In this document: piece by piece, positions 11,534-23,500 of the stretch
Layout: each line of letters starts with the position of its first letter
Position numbering within the stretch: the stretch's first letter is position 1
From: Dichotomocladium elegans
Lineage: Eukaryota > Mucoromycota > Mucoromycetes > Mucorales > Lichtheimiaceae
NCBI GenBank assembly: GCA_025716815.1
Contig: JAIXMN010000007.1
Coordinates: forward strand, 1,381,501-1,445,500
Direction: 5' to 3'
Length of the DNA stretch: 64,000 bases
Notes under the pieces: generated by a model
Database searches by the model: none
Told to the model about the DNA's origin: nothing
The model's input: the letters and a program-made list of their open reading frames with translations, nothing else
Translations under genes and position numbers: made by a program

Positions 11534-14432
11534 ATGATCCTGGCACACCAAACCCCACACAGTCATCACAGCAGTCCGTCGTCACAGCAGCAGCAGCAGC
11601 AGCAGCATCCGATTGTATTGATGCAGAAGGCGCAATCTATCGAGTGAGTTTCCTTTCTTGGCATGGAGAACGAGAGAATGTGGCGATGCTCTTGGGAGGA
11701 GCAAGGAAGGGATATCGATTTTTAGGGTGTTTTGGCTCAAATTTCCTCGTGAAATTGGCAGTGTCATGATGCAGGAGAATCAACAACAACAACAACAACA
11801 ACAGCAGCAGCAGCAGCAATCGCCCTCCTCCACCTTACCCGAAATGATATCGCCGATATATTTTCCTCCCAACAGTGATTCTCTACTGGTGAGCAACGGT
11901 GGGAACAATGACCTTGAAGTGCCGCCGTTGTCACGACCGTTGTTTTCGCCATCTTTATCTTCTTTTCACCAGCATCAACGTGCCGCTTCATCCAATTACC
12001 CAGCTGCTGCTTTCTATCGGCCGTGTATTACATCCAGTTCTCCTTCTTTTTACAATCCAGCATTTCGTACACCCACTTCTACGTTCCAACATGCGTCCTT
12101 ACCAACGCTACCGATATCTTTGCCGGACGAAAGTAATGCTGAGCATCCTTTTAATGAGTCGCATCGGATAATGACACCCTCTAACGCTGCTCCTATTCTG
12201 AGTAACGTACCCACAGACATGTGCGTTTATCATGATATTCTATACCCATGGAATCTTTGCAAACTCATTCATTCTCTGTTAATAGTATCAACGACAGGTC
12301 CTTGCGATTTCATATAACACTTCAAGGTGCGTATGATGGTGAAGTTGAAGAAAACGGTGCGAACTCACTTTGCTTCACACAGCTGCAACAGCCATCACTC
12401 AGAAGTCGGAGAAATCTCCCATAACCTATCTCAACCGAGGACAGCTCTATGCCATTCAATTGACCGATAGGCATAGGTATGATGGACCGATCACAAGCAC
12501 TCTCACCATCACGTTCCATGACCCTTCACATCGTCGGGTGGCATCCAACTACTGGAAGTTCTGGCAGAGTCAACAAAAATCCCCTGAAACAGCAAGAGCT
12601 GTTGTCCTCGGTAAGGAATTATGCCTGTACTCTCACGCAAAAAGAGAAATGAATATTGAATATTTTATAGACAGCGCTCAGTCTGCCGGAATCACCAAGA
12701 TCCATTGCCCAAGCTTCGATCGAATTACATTCGAATGGAATGGCCTTTGTGGGGCACGCATTCATGTCAGATTTAATTGCCTATCGACAGACTTTTCGCG
12801 AATCAAGGGCGTCAAGGGGATTCCGTTGCGAATTAACATTGAGAGCACCCCTGGCTATGGTAACACAAACCTTAGTTACACGACCGGATCTCCCATGTCG
12901 GTATCGACATCAAGTCAACCCGAGTATACTTCTGATAGCTCTGAACACCGAACCGAATCGAGCTACTGCAAAATCAAGTTGTTTCGGGATAAGGTACTTA
13001 TAAAAATATCATTTAAGAGAGAGAGAGAGAGGGAAGGAGAAGGAGGTGACCGCAGAAAGAGGAGGTGTAATAGAGTTCGCCTTTTCCTCCTTGTCCTTCC
13101 CTATCTTCGCGGCCTTTTCTCCCTTTGTTTGTTCCTCACTAATTTTCTTAAAAACAAAACAAAACAAATTAGGGTGCAGAACGTAAAAATAAGGACGATA
13201 CCAAGCAGGCCAGCAAACAGTTTGAGAAAATGAGAGGTAACACAGCACACAACTTTGCGTCAAATTTGCAGTTGCCATATTCGGATAAAGTAAAGTTACG
13301 CATGCTCATATGTTTCAAAAAGAAACAGCGGGTGACGATCTCAGCCGGCATCCCATGTGGCTCATGTACAACCAGCCAATGCCATACAGCACTTTTTCTG
13401 AGACTCCCTTGTCACCTGTACTGGAGACTACAGTCAGTGTGCATTCTCCCATGATCGGCTTTGGGCTGGACACCGCTGGATTGATCCCGTCGCTGCCACA
13501 CAACCCTCTCGTCAAACACCATAGCAGAACAATGACCGCACCTCCAACCTTTGCTAATTATCATCACCATACGGCGACAACAACAACAGCAACAATAGCA
13601 GGAAGTATTGTTCAAGGAGCCGCTCCGGCCGATATTTGGTTCCCGCCTTCTCCAGCAGCAGCAGCAGCAGCGGCAGCAGCGGCAGCAGCAGTAGGCAATC
13701 CAACGGCAATGCGATGGTGCGCTGAGCATCCTGTGGGCGACGACAGCAGTGGCGGGTATTTTGTGGCAAAATCTCCAAACTATAGTACTCCAGGGTCAAC
13801 ATCCTCAGCAGGGAGTAATATACAACACTCTAGTGACGACCTGGCCCGCCAAATGATGGCCACGCCCGCGTTGAGTATAGTCAGTACACCATCCCCAGTT
13901 GTCTCGTCTTCAGGAACGACGGTAGCCGGAACAAAACGCAATTTCCCCGGAAGTCCTTCTCTAACGAAGCGCCGCCATGTTGAAAGTACGTACTGTGCAT
14001 GTGCACAGGACACCATGTAGTTCCTACTAATCATACATACTTACCGTCTCCCATCATGTAGCGTATTCATTTCAGGTCCTCATTACATCCCAGAAGGCGT
14101 CCGGTACAGAAAGCAAACCTATACAGCTCGAGCGACTGTCGGTCGAAGAGCTCAAACAGAAGCTCTGCCAAGCTCTATCATTGCATCCTAGTCAAGTGGC
14201 AGATATCATTTGGCGGCGCAAAGACTCTGATGGCGGTGATAAAAATCATGACAGCAATAACACTACAGCTGCTAATGGCAGTTCCGCGACAAGCAAACGG
14301 CCAAATCATAATGACTTTCTGATTCTCGTTGACGATGCATTTGTAGCCCACCACCTGCTTGACTATTCGACTGTGGCAGTAGCCTGGGAAATTAAATCTG
14401 ACGGGATGGTGCGACTAGTTTTGGAGGATTGA
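11534..14432 (+). CDS. CP2/grainyhead-family transcription factor
   Basis: Nuclear DNA-binding factor of the CP2/grainyhead family; in animals and Neurospora these control surface barrier or cell-wall and conidial-separation genes. Exons 11534-11643, 11762-12220, 12298-12326 (29 nt), 12383-12610, 12671-12993, 13173-13236, 13329-13985 and 14062-14432 join in frame to 746 aa. The N-terminus holds CAG/CAA-coded polyglutamine. The immunoglobulin-like DNA-binding core runs from about residue 195: SPITYLNRGQLYAI, then YWKFWQSQQ, SAGITKIHCPSFDRITFEWNG, then VRFNCLSTDFSRIKGVKGIP (the family hallmark), ending in CKIKLFRDKGAERKNKDD. A polyalanine run lies at 13652-13690. The C-terminus (LSVEELKQKLCQALSLHPSQVADIIWRRK) resembles the SAM-like/ubiquitin-like dimerisation tail. 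The start is the first ATG of a short Gln/His-rich exon. Confidence 0.92.
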
Positions 14433-14909
14433 TCTACATGCAGTCGTGAAGCAGCTATGAAAACACATGTTTAATCCTTCTTTCTCGCTTAGTTGTCATC
14501 ATTTTATGCGTTTGTTTCCCCTACCCCATCCCGATTCCCTGTTTATGCATTCAACTGTTCTAGTTCTTTTTTTTTCTGTCTCCATTTTAATTTTGCGTAT
14601 TTGTATGCTGTTACCCATTTTTATCGATTCTTTCTTACCGTCAAAATGCATACAAATATGGAATAAACGCCATGAGCCACACTGCTTGGGCTGCTTTTGT
14701 ATCACAACGCGGTAAAATTGTATGGGGTTAGCTATCTAGATTCCTCATGTGAAAAAAGCCGATAGCTTTCTGTGTGCCTGTGTTTCCTATTTCTACCCCA
14801 CAATAATGCACTACCGACGAACATTTTACTTTTAGCTTCGGATCGCGAAACCGTATATTTTAAAGCCTTTCATCTTTGATAACCCCCACCCATCTCTTTT
14901 CCGAGGACA
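14433..14909. other. Intergenic between CP2 and P450 genes
   Basis: 477 bp with no recognisable gene; 3' region of the CP2 gene and promoter of the P450. Confidence 0.5.
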
Positions 14910-16727
14910 ATGACAATGACCAGCAGCCAGCCATCGCACAATAATAACCCTCTGACGAAATATGTCGGTGGATTTGCACTTGCCGGTATCACTCTCCTCG
15001 CGGCTATTTATCACGACCGCGCCGTATTTGACGAAGTTCGGCAGGATGTCAAGACACAGTCGGGCTGGCCATTGGTAGGGAATCTCCCTGCCTTGCTCCA
15101 GTGGAAAGATAAGCTGCACGACTTTCTTCAAGAAAATTTCACGCACATGGGTGATAAAACCTTGTAACGTTATCTGTTAAATGGCCCCCAGTTTTGTTCG
15201 CTTTTTAACGCTGTGCAGGACCATGTCTGCTCTTGGCATCCCGCGCCATATAGCCACCATTGATCCACAGAATGTCGAGCATGTGCTCAAGACCAAATTT
15301 GATAACTACATCAAAGGCCCTGAGTTCCATGGAGCCATGAACGATCTCTTTGGCAATGGTATCTTCAATGCCAACGGCGAGGAGTGGAAGTACCAACGCA
15401 AGACCGCTAGCCATATCTTTAATGTGAAGAATTTCAGAGATCAGTTCACCGAGTAAGCTGGTCGCTTATGGGGCGGGGATGGTAAACACTCCATACATAT
15501 CTACTGACCTACATGTACACCAGTGTCTTTGTCCATGAGATTGAATATATGAGCAAGCAGATCTGGGATACGGCTGCTGCTAACCAAGAAGTTGTCGATT
15601 TCCACGATGTCATGTTCAAGTTTACGTTGGACTCGTTCATCCTGTAAGATGATAGTACGTTGACATAGAAGCCGACCAGAAATTCATACGCATTCATTTA
15701 TTCAGACTCGGCTTCGGCGTGAATCTCAATGCACTCGGTTCCAAGAGCAAGGTTCCGTTCGCTGCTGCATTTGATGAAGCGCAAAAGACGACATTCCAGC
15801 GATTTGTAAATCCCATCTGGCCTGTGACCGAGCGTCTTCAGAAGCTGATGGCACCCTGGCGCCCAGGGATGCAGGATCATCTCAATGTAGTTGATACGTT
15901 TGCCCGACAGGTGATCGAGAAACGTCGTGAGGAGATTGCAGCGGGCGAGATGAAGGCCGATTTGCTATCGCGCTTTTTGAACGCCTGCAACGCACATGGC
16001 GAGCCGCTCAATAATGATGAACTCCGCGATATTGTCCTTAATTTCGTGATCGCTGGTCGAGATACAACTGCGCAGGCCTTATCCTGGACATTCTATATGC
16101 TCATGTGCCATCCACGGATTGAACATAAGCTCCTCCATGAAATCAACTCGCACATTGATGATTCTGTTCTGCATGACTCACCGGCCCTTTTTGAGCGCAT
16201 CAAGAACATGAAATATGCTCATGCTGTGTAAGTGGCGAGGCATATGCTTTACTAATATACACCACCTCTTCCTTATGTCCATTCTCCAAACTACTGTATG
16301 TAGGTTCTACGAGGTACTCCGCCTCTATCCATCTGTACCACTCAACCAGAAGTTTGCCCTCGGCGATGACATATGGCCTGATGGCACACACATCCGCAAG
16401 GGCGATTACATCCTGTGGTCACCCTGGTCACAGGGTCGTAGCCAGGATGTCTGGGGCTCGGATGCAAAGGAGTTCAGACCTGAGAGGTGGATCACATCCG
16501 ATGGAGACTTGCGGCGTGAGTCTCAGGGCCAATGGCCTGCCTTCCATGCCGGACCACGTGTCTGTCTCGGCCAGCATCTTGCCACACTTGAGGCTCTAGT
16601 TGCCATCATCTTCTTGCTCAAGAAGTACAAATTCTCTCTTGTCTCGGGCCAGGACATTACCTATCAAATCTCTTTGACTTTACCGATGAAGCACGGCATG
16701 ATGGTCAACGTTGAAAAGCGCGCTTAA
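14910..16727 (+). CDS. Cytochrome P450, CYP52/63/704-like
   Basis: Haem-thiolate monooxygenase anchored in the ER membrane. Exons 14910-15163, 15219-15452, 15524-15643, 15706-16227 and 16304-16727 give 517 aa, the usual P450 length. One N-terminal hydrophobic helix (about residues 15-35, YVGGFALAGITLLAA) precedes a Pro/Gly hinge (GWPLVGNLP). The diagnostic motifs are present: I-helix AGRDTT, K-helix EVLRLYP (ExxR), FRPERW, and the haem loop FHAGPRVCLGQHLA with the cysteine ligand. DPQNVEHVLKTKFDNYIKGP and FGNGIFNANGEEWKYQRK resemble fatty-acid hydroxylase clans, so omega-hydroxylation of fatty acids or alkanes is a reasonable guess; the substrate is not shown. A GTAACG donor at 15164 is needed for frame. 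Partner reductase not in window. Confidence 0.93.
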
Positions 16728-18057
16728 TTCTTGGGGATTAACTCCCAGTCCACGTCCTGATGTAGTTTACCGATTTTTTTTTTCTGTTTCGTTGTACATG
16801 GCAATTTTCAGATATATATATATATAGTTATTACTTTTGCTATCCAAACCTTTGCCGTCTATTGCCCTTTCATACATATATTGGCTCATACTGCAAAACG
16901 TTTACAAATGCCCATTGCAAACATACTATATGTCAGAGCCGAAGCTAGGTATTAATAGTAGAACAGGATAGACGGTTGCATTTTCCAACGGCCCGCGATA
17001 TCGTCAAGGGTTTGAAATGGAAGAAGGGTTGCTTTGATTAGTTGCCTGCAGCTTCAAGGAGATCAGACTCGTTCCACTGTGGCAACGAAGGTTGTTGATT
17101 CAGTGGGGGGTGGGAGAGGAGGAGACGTGGTTTTGTTCTGCATTCATTTTACGCTCATGTGATCATAAGATTGAAAACGCAATTGTCAAACTGCGAAGGA
17201 AGAAGGGGGTTTGTTCCTGCTTGTAAGCTCTCACTTAGCCAGTGTGATGCCAAAATTGATCATAAATGCATTCGTCACTCGGTTTCCGCAAAGTGATCAA
17301 GTAATCACTTGCCTGTCTTTTTTGGTGGCGAAGCAAAATTCCTGCTGCACTCCGCTATCATGTAAGAAAAAGCCTTTCATCTTCTCCTCTCTCATCGTGC
17401 AATTTAACGATGGCTTATTTCTCTCTCTCCTGTCCATGGGTATCCTCCACGCACAGGCTATTCAACGGAGTAGATCCATAGCTAAACGCCACGATAGGTA
17501 TTCTTCCTGAGACCATGTGCTGTACGCTGACAGAAACAGGTAGATATTCGTCCATAGCGTAAAGGGCGTGAGAGAGACACTGAACCAAAATTCAGGGTCG
17601 AGCAGTTGAATTACGTAATTTAGACGACAGAAAGGTGTAGATTTGGGTGACTTTTTCGCCTGGATATGACGATGCATTTGTGAATTCGGGTTTGCAAAAG
17701 TCTAAATACTTGATGTGCCATTTTTTGGAAGATTGAGGAGGAAAGAAGAACAAATATTTGGATATGCAGTCATCCTGCGGCAATGTTCTGCGGGTTCAGC
17801 CGAGCCTTCTCGGGCTGCGGGAGACTTTGCAACAGGGCGTTTCGTGAAAGGCATCCAAATTTAGTTTAGTGCTCTTTGTGCATCGTTGCACGCCCCCAAA
17901 CCTTCTTCCTTACCATTTTTGCTTTATTTATTTTCCCTTTCACTCTTTTTTTTTCTTTAGCCTTCACTTTCTCAACCCTTGTCACCAATCACGCTTTTGT
18001 CGGTCATTCACCCAGTATCCCTACGCATCGCTTGCCACAGCTTCTTGTCATCAACGC
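16728..18057. other. Intergenic upstream of TUP1
   Basis: 1.33 kb. Short AT run at about 16813-16826. Small open frames without motifs; nothing recognised. Confidence 0.5.
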
Positions 18058-20397
18058 ATGTCCGTTTACAACCATCGCCCCATGGTGCCTCCAACGCAGA
18101 GCCGCCTCGTTGAATTGCTCGATGCAGTCAGAGCGGAATTCGACCAAATTGCCCAAGATGCCATAATATGCAAAACGCAACGAGACGAATACGAACACAA
18201 GAGTATGTTGTATAGGAAGGTGAAAATAAGGAGCAAAAAAACGAGACCTCAACTTCTACCTTCTACTCTCGCTTGCTCTCTGTTCCTTCTGGCTCCTGCT
18301 CCATGCCTTCCTTACTCACATAGAGCATTTGTAGTGAACAGTCAAATTCAAGAAATGAGTTTATTTCAGCAAACTTTGATGGATATGGAGCGAACGCAGC
18401 ATATGATTAAGAAACAGTATGTTCTTGATCAATATTTGTATGATTCCATGTCCTTTACTCACAAAGCTTTCCTGAATAAGGTACGAGGAAGAGATTGCTC
18501 GCCTCCGTCAACAATTGGAACAGGTAAAAACGCGTTTTAATAAAACAAAGAGAGACGCTTGAAAGAAAAAAGTAAACATCATCACTTCGTTTAGATTCAG
18601 CATAGCGGTGCGCCCCCCGCCCCGCCTCCAGCCAGTGGTTACGGAAGTAAATATCCTTCTTTTATTGCTTATATGTATTATTGATCTTGATATTCTTGAC
18701 TTCATTAACCCTTTCCATCACATAGCGCCATACGCACAGCCTCCTCCTCCTCCGCCGCCGCTATCACATCCTCAGCCACAACAATCGATGATGGAATCAA
18801 ATCCTCATCGCTATCCCACCAGCGGCCCAATGCCTAACGGCCCACCACCCACACCCCGTTATATGAATGCTCCGCCTCAGCATCCTGGTACTCCACCATT
18901 ACCGCCGAGTATGTTTATTGCTCTCACCACATAAATCGCATTGTTAATTATCGTATATCTGACAGGTCAAATCGTATCACCTGCACGGGCAAGTATGCCT
19001 CCTGCTGCAGCTGCCAAACCACCACCACCGCCACCTGGAGCTGGTCCTCTGGGAGTTGGTAGTGGTAATCCGCCCCCCTCCCTTTCGGGTATATCCAGAG
19101 GATTGGGTGATATGGATCCCGAAGCTGTACCTCCGAGTTATAAAATAGAAGGGCCGGATTGGTTTGCATTGTAAGTAGGGAGCGGATGACTTTGACTTAA
19201 AATTTGTCATGCTTTATTAATCTTTGCATCTTTTTAAAAAAGGTTCAATCCCAAAGTACCTCGAAACTTGAAGTTGGATTTGCTGTGTACCTTTGATCAC
19301 GATAGCGTCGTATGCTGCGTCAAATTTAGCGTCGATGGTCGTTACCTTGCAGCAGGTTGCAACAAAGCAACGTACATATACGATACCTCTTCAGGAAGTC
19401 GGATTGCGTAAGTTGAGAATAGAAGAGAAAATGCCTCATGGGCTGAATGGCTGTTTTATTTTCTCTTTGGAAGCATTCTGCAAGATGACAACACAGGACA
19501 CGATGGAGATTTGTATATCCGATCTGTAAGTTTCAGTCCGGACGGTAGACATCTGGCGACAGGTGCTGAAGACAAGCAAATTAGGGTAAGTTTTAACTCG
19601 GATGTGCCAGAGAGAAGCAGCAAAAATGATTCTTCTTTTATAGGTTTGGGATATCCAAGCAAAGCGCATCCGTCGCGTGCTCCAAGGTCACGAAGAAGAT
19701 ATTTACTCGCTTGAATTCAGCCATGATGGCAGTTTTATTGTGTCGGGATCAGGTGACCGCACAGCGCGTATTTGGAATTGGGAGGATAACCGGTGTGTTC
19801 ACACACTAAGGATCCCTGAGCATGATCAGAAGGATCCCGGAGTGACGTCAGTTGCGATTTCGCGGGATGACCAACTCATAGCCGCGGGCAGTCTTGACAA
19901 GGTGGTACGCGTATGGGATGTCCAGACAGGCAGATTGCTTGAGAGACTAGACGGTCACAAGGACAGCGTATATTCTGTCGCTTTTATGCCGGACAGCAAA
20001 ACTCTCGTGAGCGGCAGTCTGGACAAGACATTGCGACTGTGGCAATTGGGGACCATGTACAGCAACGACCGGAATAATAGAAATCCGTGCAAAACAGTTT
20101 TTTCAGGACATAAAGACTTTGTTCTCTCAGTGGCTACTACACCGGACGGCAAATGGATTGTCTCTGGTTCCAAAGATCGTGGTGTGCAATTCTGGGATCC
20201 GCGCACCGGTCAGACTCAGTTTATGCTTCAGGGACACAAGAATTCAGGTAAGGGAGGAGGGGTGAGTGAGATATTACCGTCAGTCCTGACAAATGCTTCT
20301 AGTTATTTCCGTCGCAACAAGCCCTGGGCGGAGACCATTGTTTGCTACGGGTTCTGGCGATAACCGTGCTCGAATTTGGATATATGAACCCTATTAA
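18058..20397 (+). CDS. TUP1: Tup1-type WD40 transcriptional corepressor
   Basis: General corepressor that tetramerises, binds Cyc8/Ssn6 and histone tails, and is recruited by DNA-binding repressors. Ten exons join in frame to 561 aa: 18058-18202, 18335-18416, 18481-18523, 18595-18646, 18726-18908, 18966-19170, 19243-19407, 19474-19585, 19644-20247 and 20303-20397. The N-terminal helical tetramerisation domain (about 1-90) starts [20 protein letters not shown] and includes [12 protein letters not shown] and [15 protein letters not shown] Pro-rich linker ([25 protein letters not shown]) follows. The C-terminal propeller shows seven WD40 blades ([56 protein letters not shown]) and ends IWIYEPY. 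The acceptor at 18594 could shift by 6 nt. It ends 243 bp before the repeat block begins. Confidence 0.97.
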
Positions 20398-20639
20398 TTG
20401 CAGAGATAAAAACAACCAGATTCCCCCTTGTTTGCAATAAATAAAACCATTTCGATTATTTACATAGATTATTCAATACACTTATTAGATGGGAAAAGAT
20501 CATGCTGATGAGCGTGGCTGCTGTGAGCCTATGAACTGTACATTTGTTTTATTTTTTCAATCCGCCTTCTCATAAATAGAATCTGCAGGGTTTACAGCAC
20601 TGCTGTCGGAAAGAGGGACATTGTCGAATGCAGCCGTTA
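20398..20639. other. 3' region of TUP1
   Basis: Short gap before the repeat block; nothing recognised. Confidence 0.4.
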
Positions 20640-20812
20640 TCAATCGAAAAAGTCACGGATGACCTTCTCCCCAATCTCCCCCATGCAGTCTTTATCAAAT
20701 GCCCTCCCGATCCTCACTTCCATGGGTGGTATACACCGGTTACCAAATTTGAAGTCGTGTCCTAGCAGTTCTGAAATCACACAATCACAAAAATAGAAGT
20801 CTACTTCACATT
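20640..20812 (-). pseudogene. Protein-like fragment of an unknown family, beside transposon copy A
   Basis: The minus strand holds a 57-codon open frame, ECEVDFYFCDC... ending VIRDFFD and a stop. It has no start or splice context of its own. DNA of the first part (DFYFC...F.FG.RC) matches the minus strand at about 28,870-28,960, which lies at the same place beside transposon copy B, but there the matching codons are in another frame. I read both as decayed copies of one repeat-borne or host gene piece of unknown function. Confidence 0.35.
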
Positions 20813-20859
20813 CTCAAGTGAGCATTCTATTTTTTTTTTTTTACGATGGGCGAGTCTGT

Positions 20860-23044
20860 GTCGTTGATGAAAAAATGTACTCTCTTCTATCCGTTTGTTC
20901 TTGCACAGAATATCTGCATAGTCAATCTTGCAGCGGAAACTCTGACATTGCCGCTACACATATCCTCAAGCCAAAGGATTCAGATGAAAGAAGCAGAATT
21001 TGAGCGCAACTGCACCGACAAAGAAAACCTCTGATTTTTCAAACTGATGTTTGGGAAGGCCCTTGAGTGCATCCGTGGCTGCAAACAGCTAGGGACCCAT
21101 GGTCGGTCAGCTCAGCAATCGGCATCACAGTACGAAAAGGACCTTGACTGTATTTTAAGAAATGTAGAGGCCGAGGTCGTTCATGTATTATCAATGGAGA
21201 GCATAAAAGCGCTTCTTTAGAATGGGTTGATGAAAACCCGTCAATTGTCCTAGGGCAACTGACGAAGCAAATGCTCCAGCGATTTGGGTGTCTTAAAGTA
21301 TCGAAAACGATGCGTTCCATCGGTTTATGAGCAATGAATGCAACGTGTCATTGAAAAAGGCTCCGTTTCAGTCTGCAGATAAGGATAATGATGCAAAGAT
21401 CCAATGGCGTCTTGATTCGGTGCGCCGATGGCACATGACTGACATTGACTATAGAAGAAAGAACTGTGTTGTCCTTGATGACTCTGGATTGCATATCAAC
21501 ATGAAGCGCGGCATGGTATGGTCCAAGAAAGGGACTTCTGCAGTAGTTACAGAACCAAAAACAACATTGAAAACAACTATCATGTTGGGAGCAATTTCGG
21601 GCATCAGGCGTCATTAACTATAGCTTGAGACTCCCACAGCCACTAGCCAAAAAAAAAAGAAAGACCGGAACAGTCCATAGCTGCAAGCAAAGGTAATGTA
21701 ACTGGGCATGATCTCAGCTTTCATAATGGATTATGCACCTATTCATAAGGCTGAGTATATCACTAAATACATGGAGTCTCAAGGGCATCGATGCACCTAT
21801 CTTCCGTCTTACTGAACAGCTTTCGTCGGTTGTGAAGAGCAAAGTAAAATGCAATCGATTTTTGGAAAACAAGACACGGATGACCCGAATCAATGAAGCA
21901 TTGAATTCCTTAAAGCTGAGCGATTTCGAAAGATTTGTCTCTCATTCTTTCGGGTGCCTCGTTACGCGCTCTAGTTGGGGAAATTTATGATCCGACTTTT
22001 GATAATCCTACAAGGATCATCATGGTATGTATATGGGCATACATACGTTAACCAAAAGATGAAAAAGAGTTGACATGAAAATATATCGGATCCGATAATT
22101 CTTTGGACATGTCGAAAGGATTGTTGAGATATAAAGAGCATTACTCCTAAATGCAATGGTTTGCAGCTGAATCATTGTCGGTGCGTCTCTCGGTCATTAT
22201 GATGACAATATGAAAAATCAACAGGCCCGTTAAAACATGTCTGCAACAAAACTGTGATCTGATAAAGAAGAAGCATCATGAAATAGCAGCGATGAGAGTC
22301 GGTGATGTGAGTTTTCTGAAGGAGGGTTTCATCTGATACATCTGGTATTTGTTTCAGCATTGTCAATCGCATGAATGATTGATACAGTATCTCATAAATG
22401 ATCGAGATTCCAAGCGAACTATTTCTCTATCAAATCCATTCTTGGCCGCTTTTCCACAGGTTATCCAATATGAACCTTTATATTGGCTTGCTTATTATTT
22501 GAATCTAACACCTTCTGTCCTTTGCAGGTTGAGCAATCGTACCTGTACTTGATGAGCGATGGAAGAAGGTCAAAATGGAATTGCATCATCCGGCGCGGTC
22601 ACGATTTAGCTGCGTTCTGGAACGGCCTTCCGCTCATTTTTTTTTTTCGGTGTTGCCCTGTACCTGTCGCTGTCGCTCTTTCTACGCGAGGTACTCATCA
22701 TTTTTTTGCTGTAGTCTTCCATGTCCCTGCGCTCATCCAGTATAACTTGCCGATGTTCGGCCTTCCGTCGGTTTCGTGTCTCCTATCGCGCCCCTAGCGT
22801 GCCCTTGCCGTTGGGTTCTGGCGTTGCCTGTCGTTGCTCTTGGCGGACCACCGATCCCCCGACATGGCTCTCGCCGTACGCACATCTTCATACGCCTCGT
22901 ATGAGCCATATGTATAAGACAAAGTACAAAGAGTCTCTATTGACTAATGGAATCTTTTGTACCTGCTGATACGGCAGTTTCATATGAACTTTATGCAACT
23001 TTTTCTTTGTATTTTGAGTGACATTATTTTGAAGATAAAATAAT
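20860..23044 (+). mobile_element. Degenerate pogo/Tc1-like DDE transposon, copy A
   Basis: About 2.2 kb with a broken transposase in plus orientation. The N-terminal helix-turn-helix part is disrupted (about 20,860-21,320). The catalytic middle is best preserved at 21327-21617: ...FQSADKDNDAKIQWRLDSVRRWH, first Asp in VLDDSGLHINMKR, then WSKKGTSA. An extra G near 21,595 shifts the frame. The second Asp lies in MDYAPIHK at about 21,728. The third catalytic region (about 21,810) has lost codons after LPSY and runs into a stop. Downstream, 22,450-23,044 is shared by all copies. It is 96-97% identical by eye to copy B over its first about 1.8 kb. Terminal inverted repeats could not be fixed. Confidence 0.8.
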
Positions 23045-23500
23045 CAATATCGTACAAAGCCATTTCTATGCCAAACGTCTGTTCGTTTCTATATATATTG
23101 ACCTATCTGACTATATAGTATGCGATGGTCATAGAAAAGCGAGGAGGCCATTCGAGACCACCCCGTTTTTGTTTGTTCCATTCCTGCTGAAATGCTCGCC
23201 GACGGCTGTCTCTAACATCCACAACTCCCAGCTGCCGGATTTTTCGGCAGGTTGCTTCTTTGTCTGATGTACGCACCTCTGTTTATTGCCAGCCTAGGTC
23301 CAGAGAACGTCACAAGGGTTGTAAGGGTTCTTCGTACGTACTTTTTCGGTTTGATTAAATGAATCTCTCGCTCCCACATTTATATAAATTTATGCGAAAA
23401 TTTATTTGTATATATACAGATTAATGGGTGGGGGAAGTCGTACAATAAGGAAAAAAAAAAAAAGATCACAAAAAAGCGATGAATCGCTTATGCGGATAAA
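23045..23500. other. 3' flank of PMC1
   Basis: 456 bp between the transposon tail and the PMC1 stop codon (minus strand); A-rich near 23,449-23,462; no gene recognised. Confidence 0.4.

Noticed and set aside
13237..13328. Possible frameshift in the CP2 gene between the KQFEKMRG and GDDLSRHP segments
   Set aside because: A normal 92-nt GT-AG intron joins them in frame.
14910..16727. A secondary-metabolite cluster around the P450
   Set aside because: Neighbours are CP2 and TUP1 regulators; no PKS, NRPS, terpene synthase or tailoring genes nearby.
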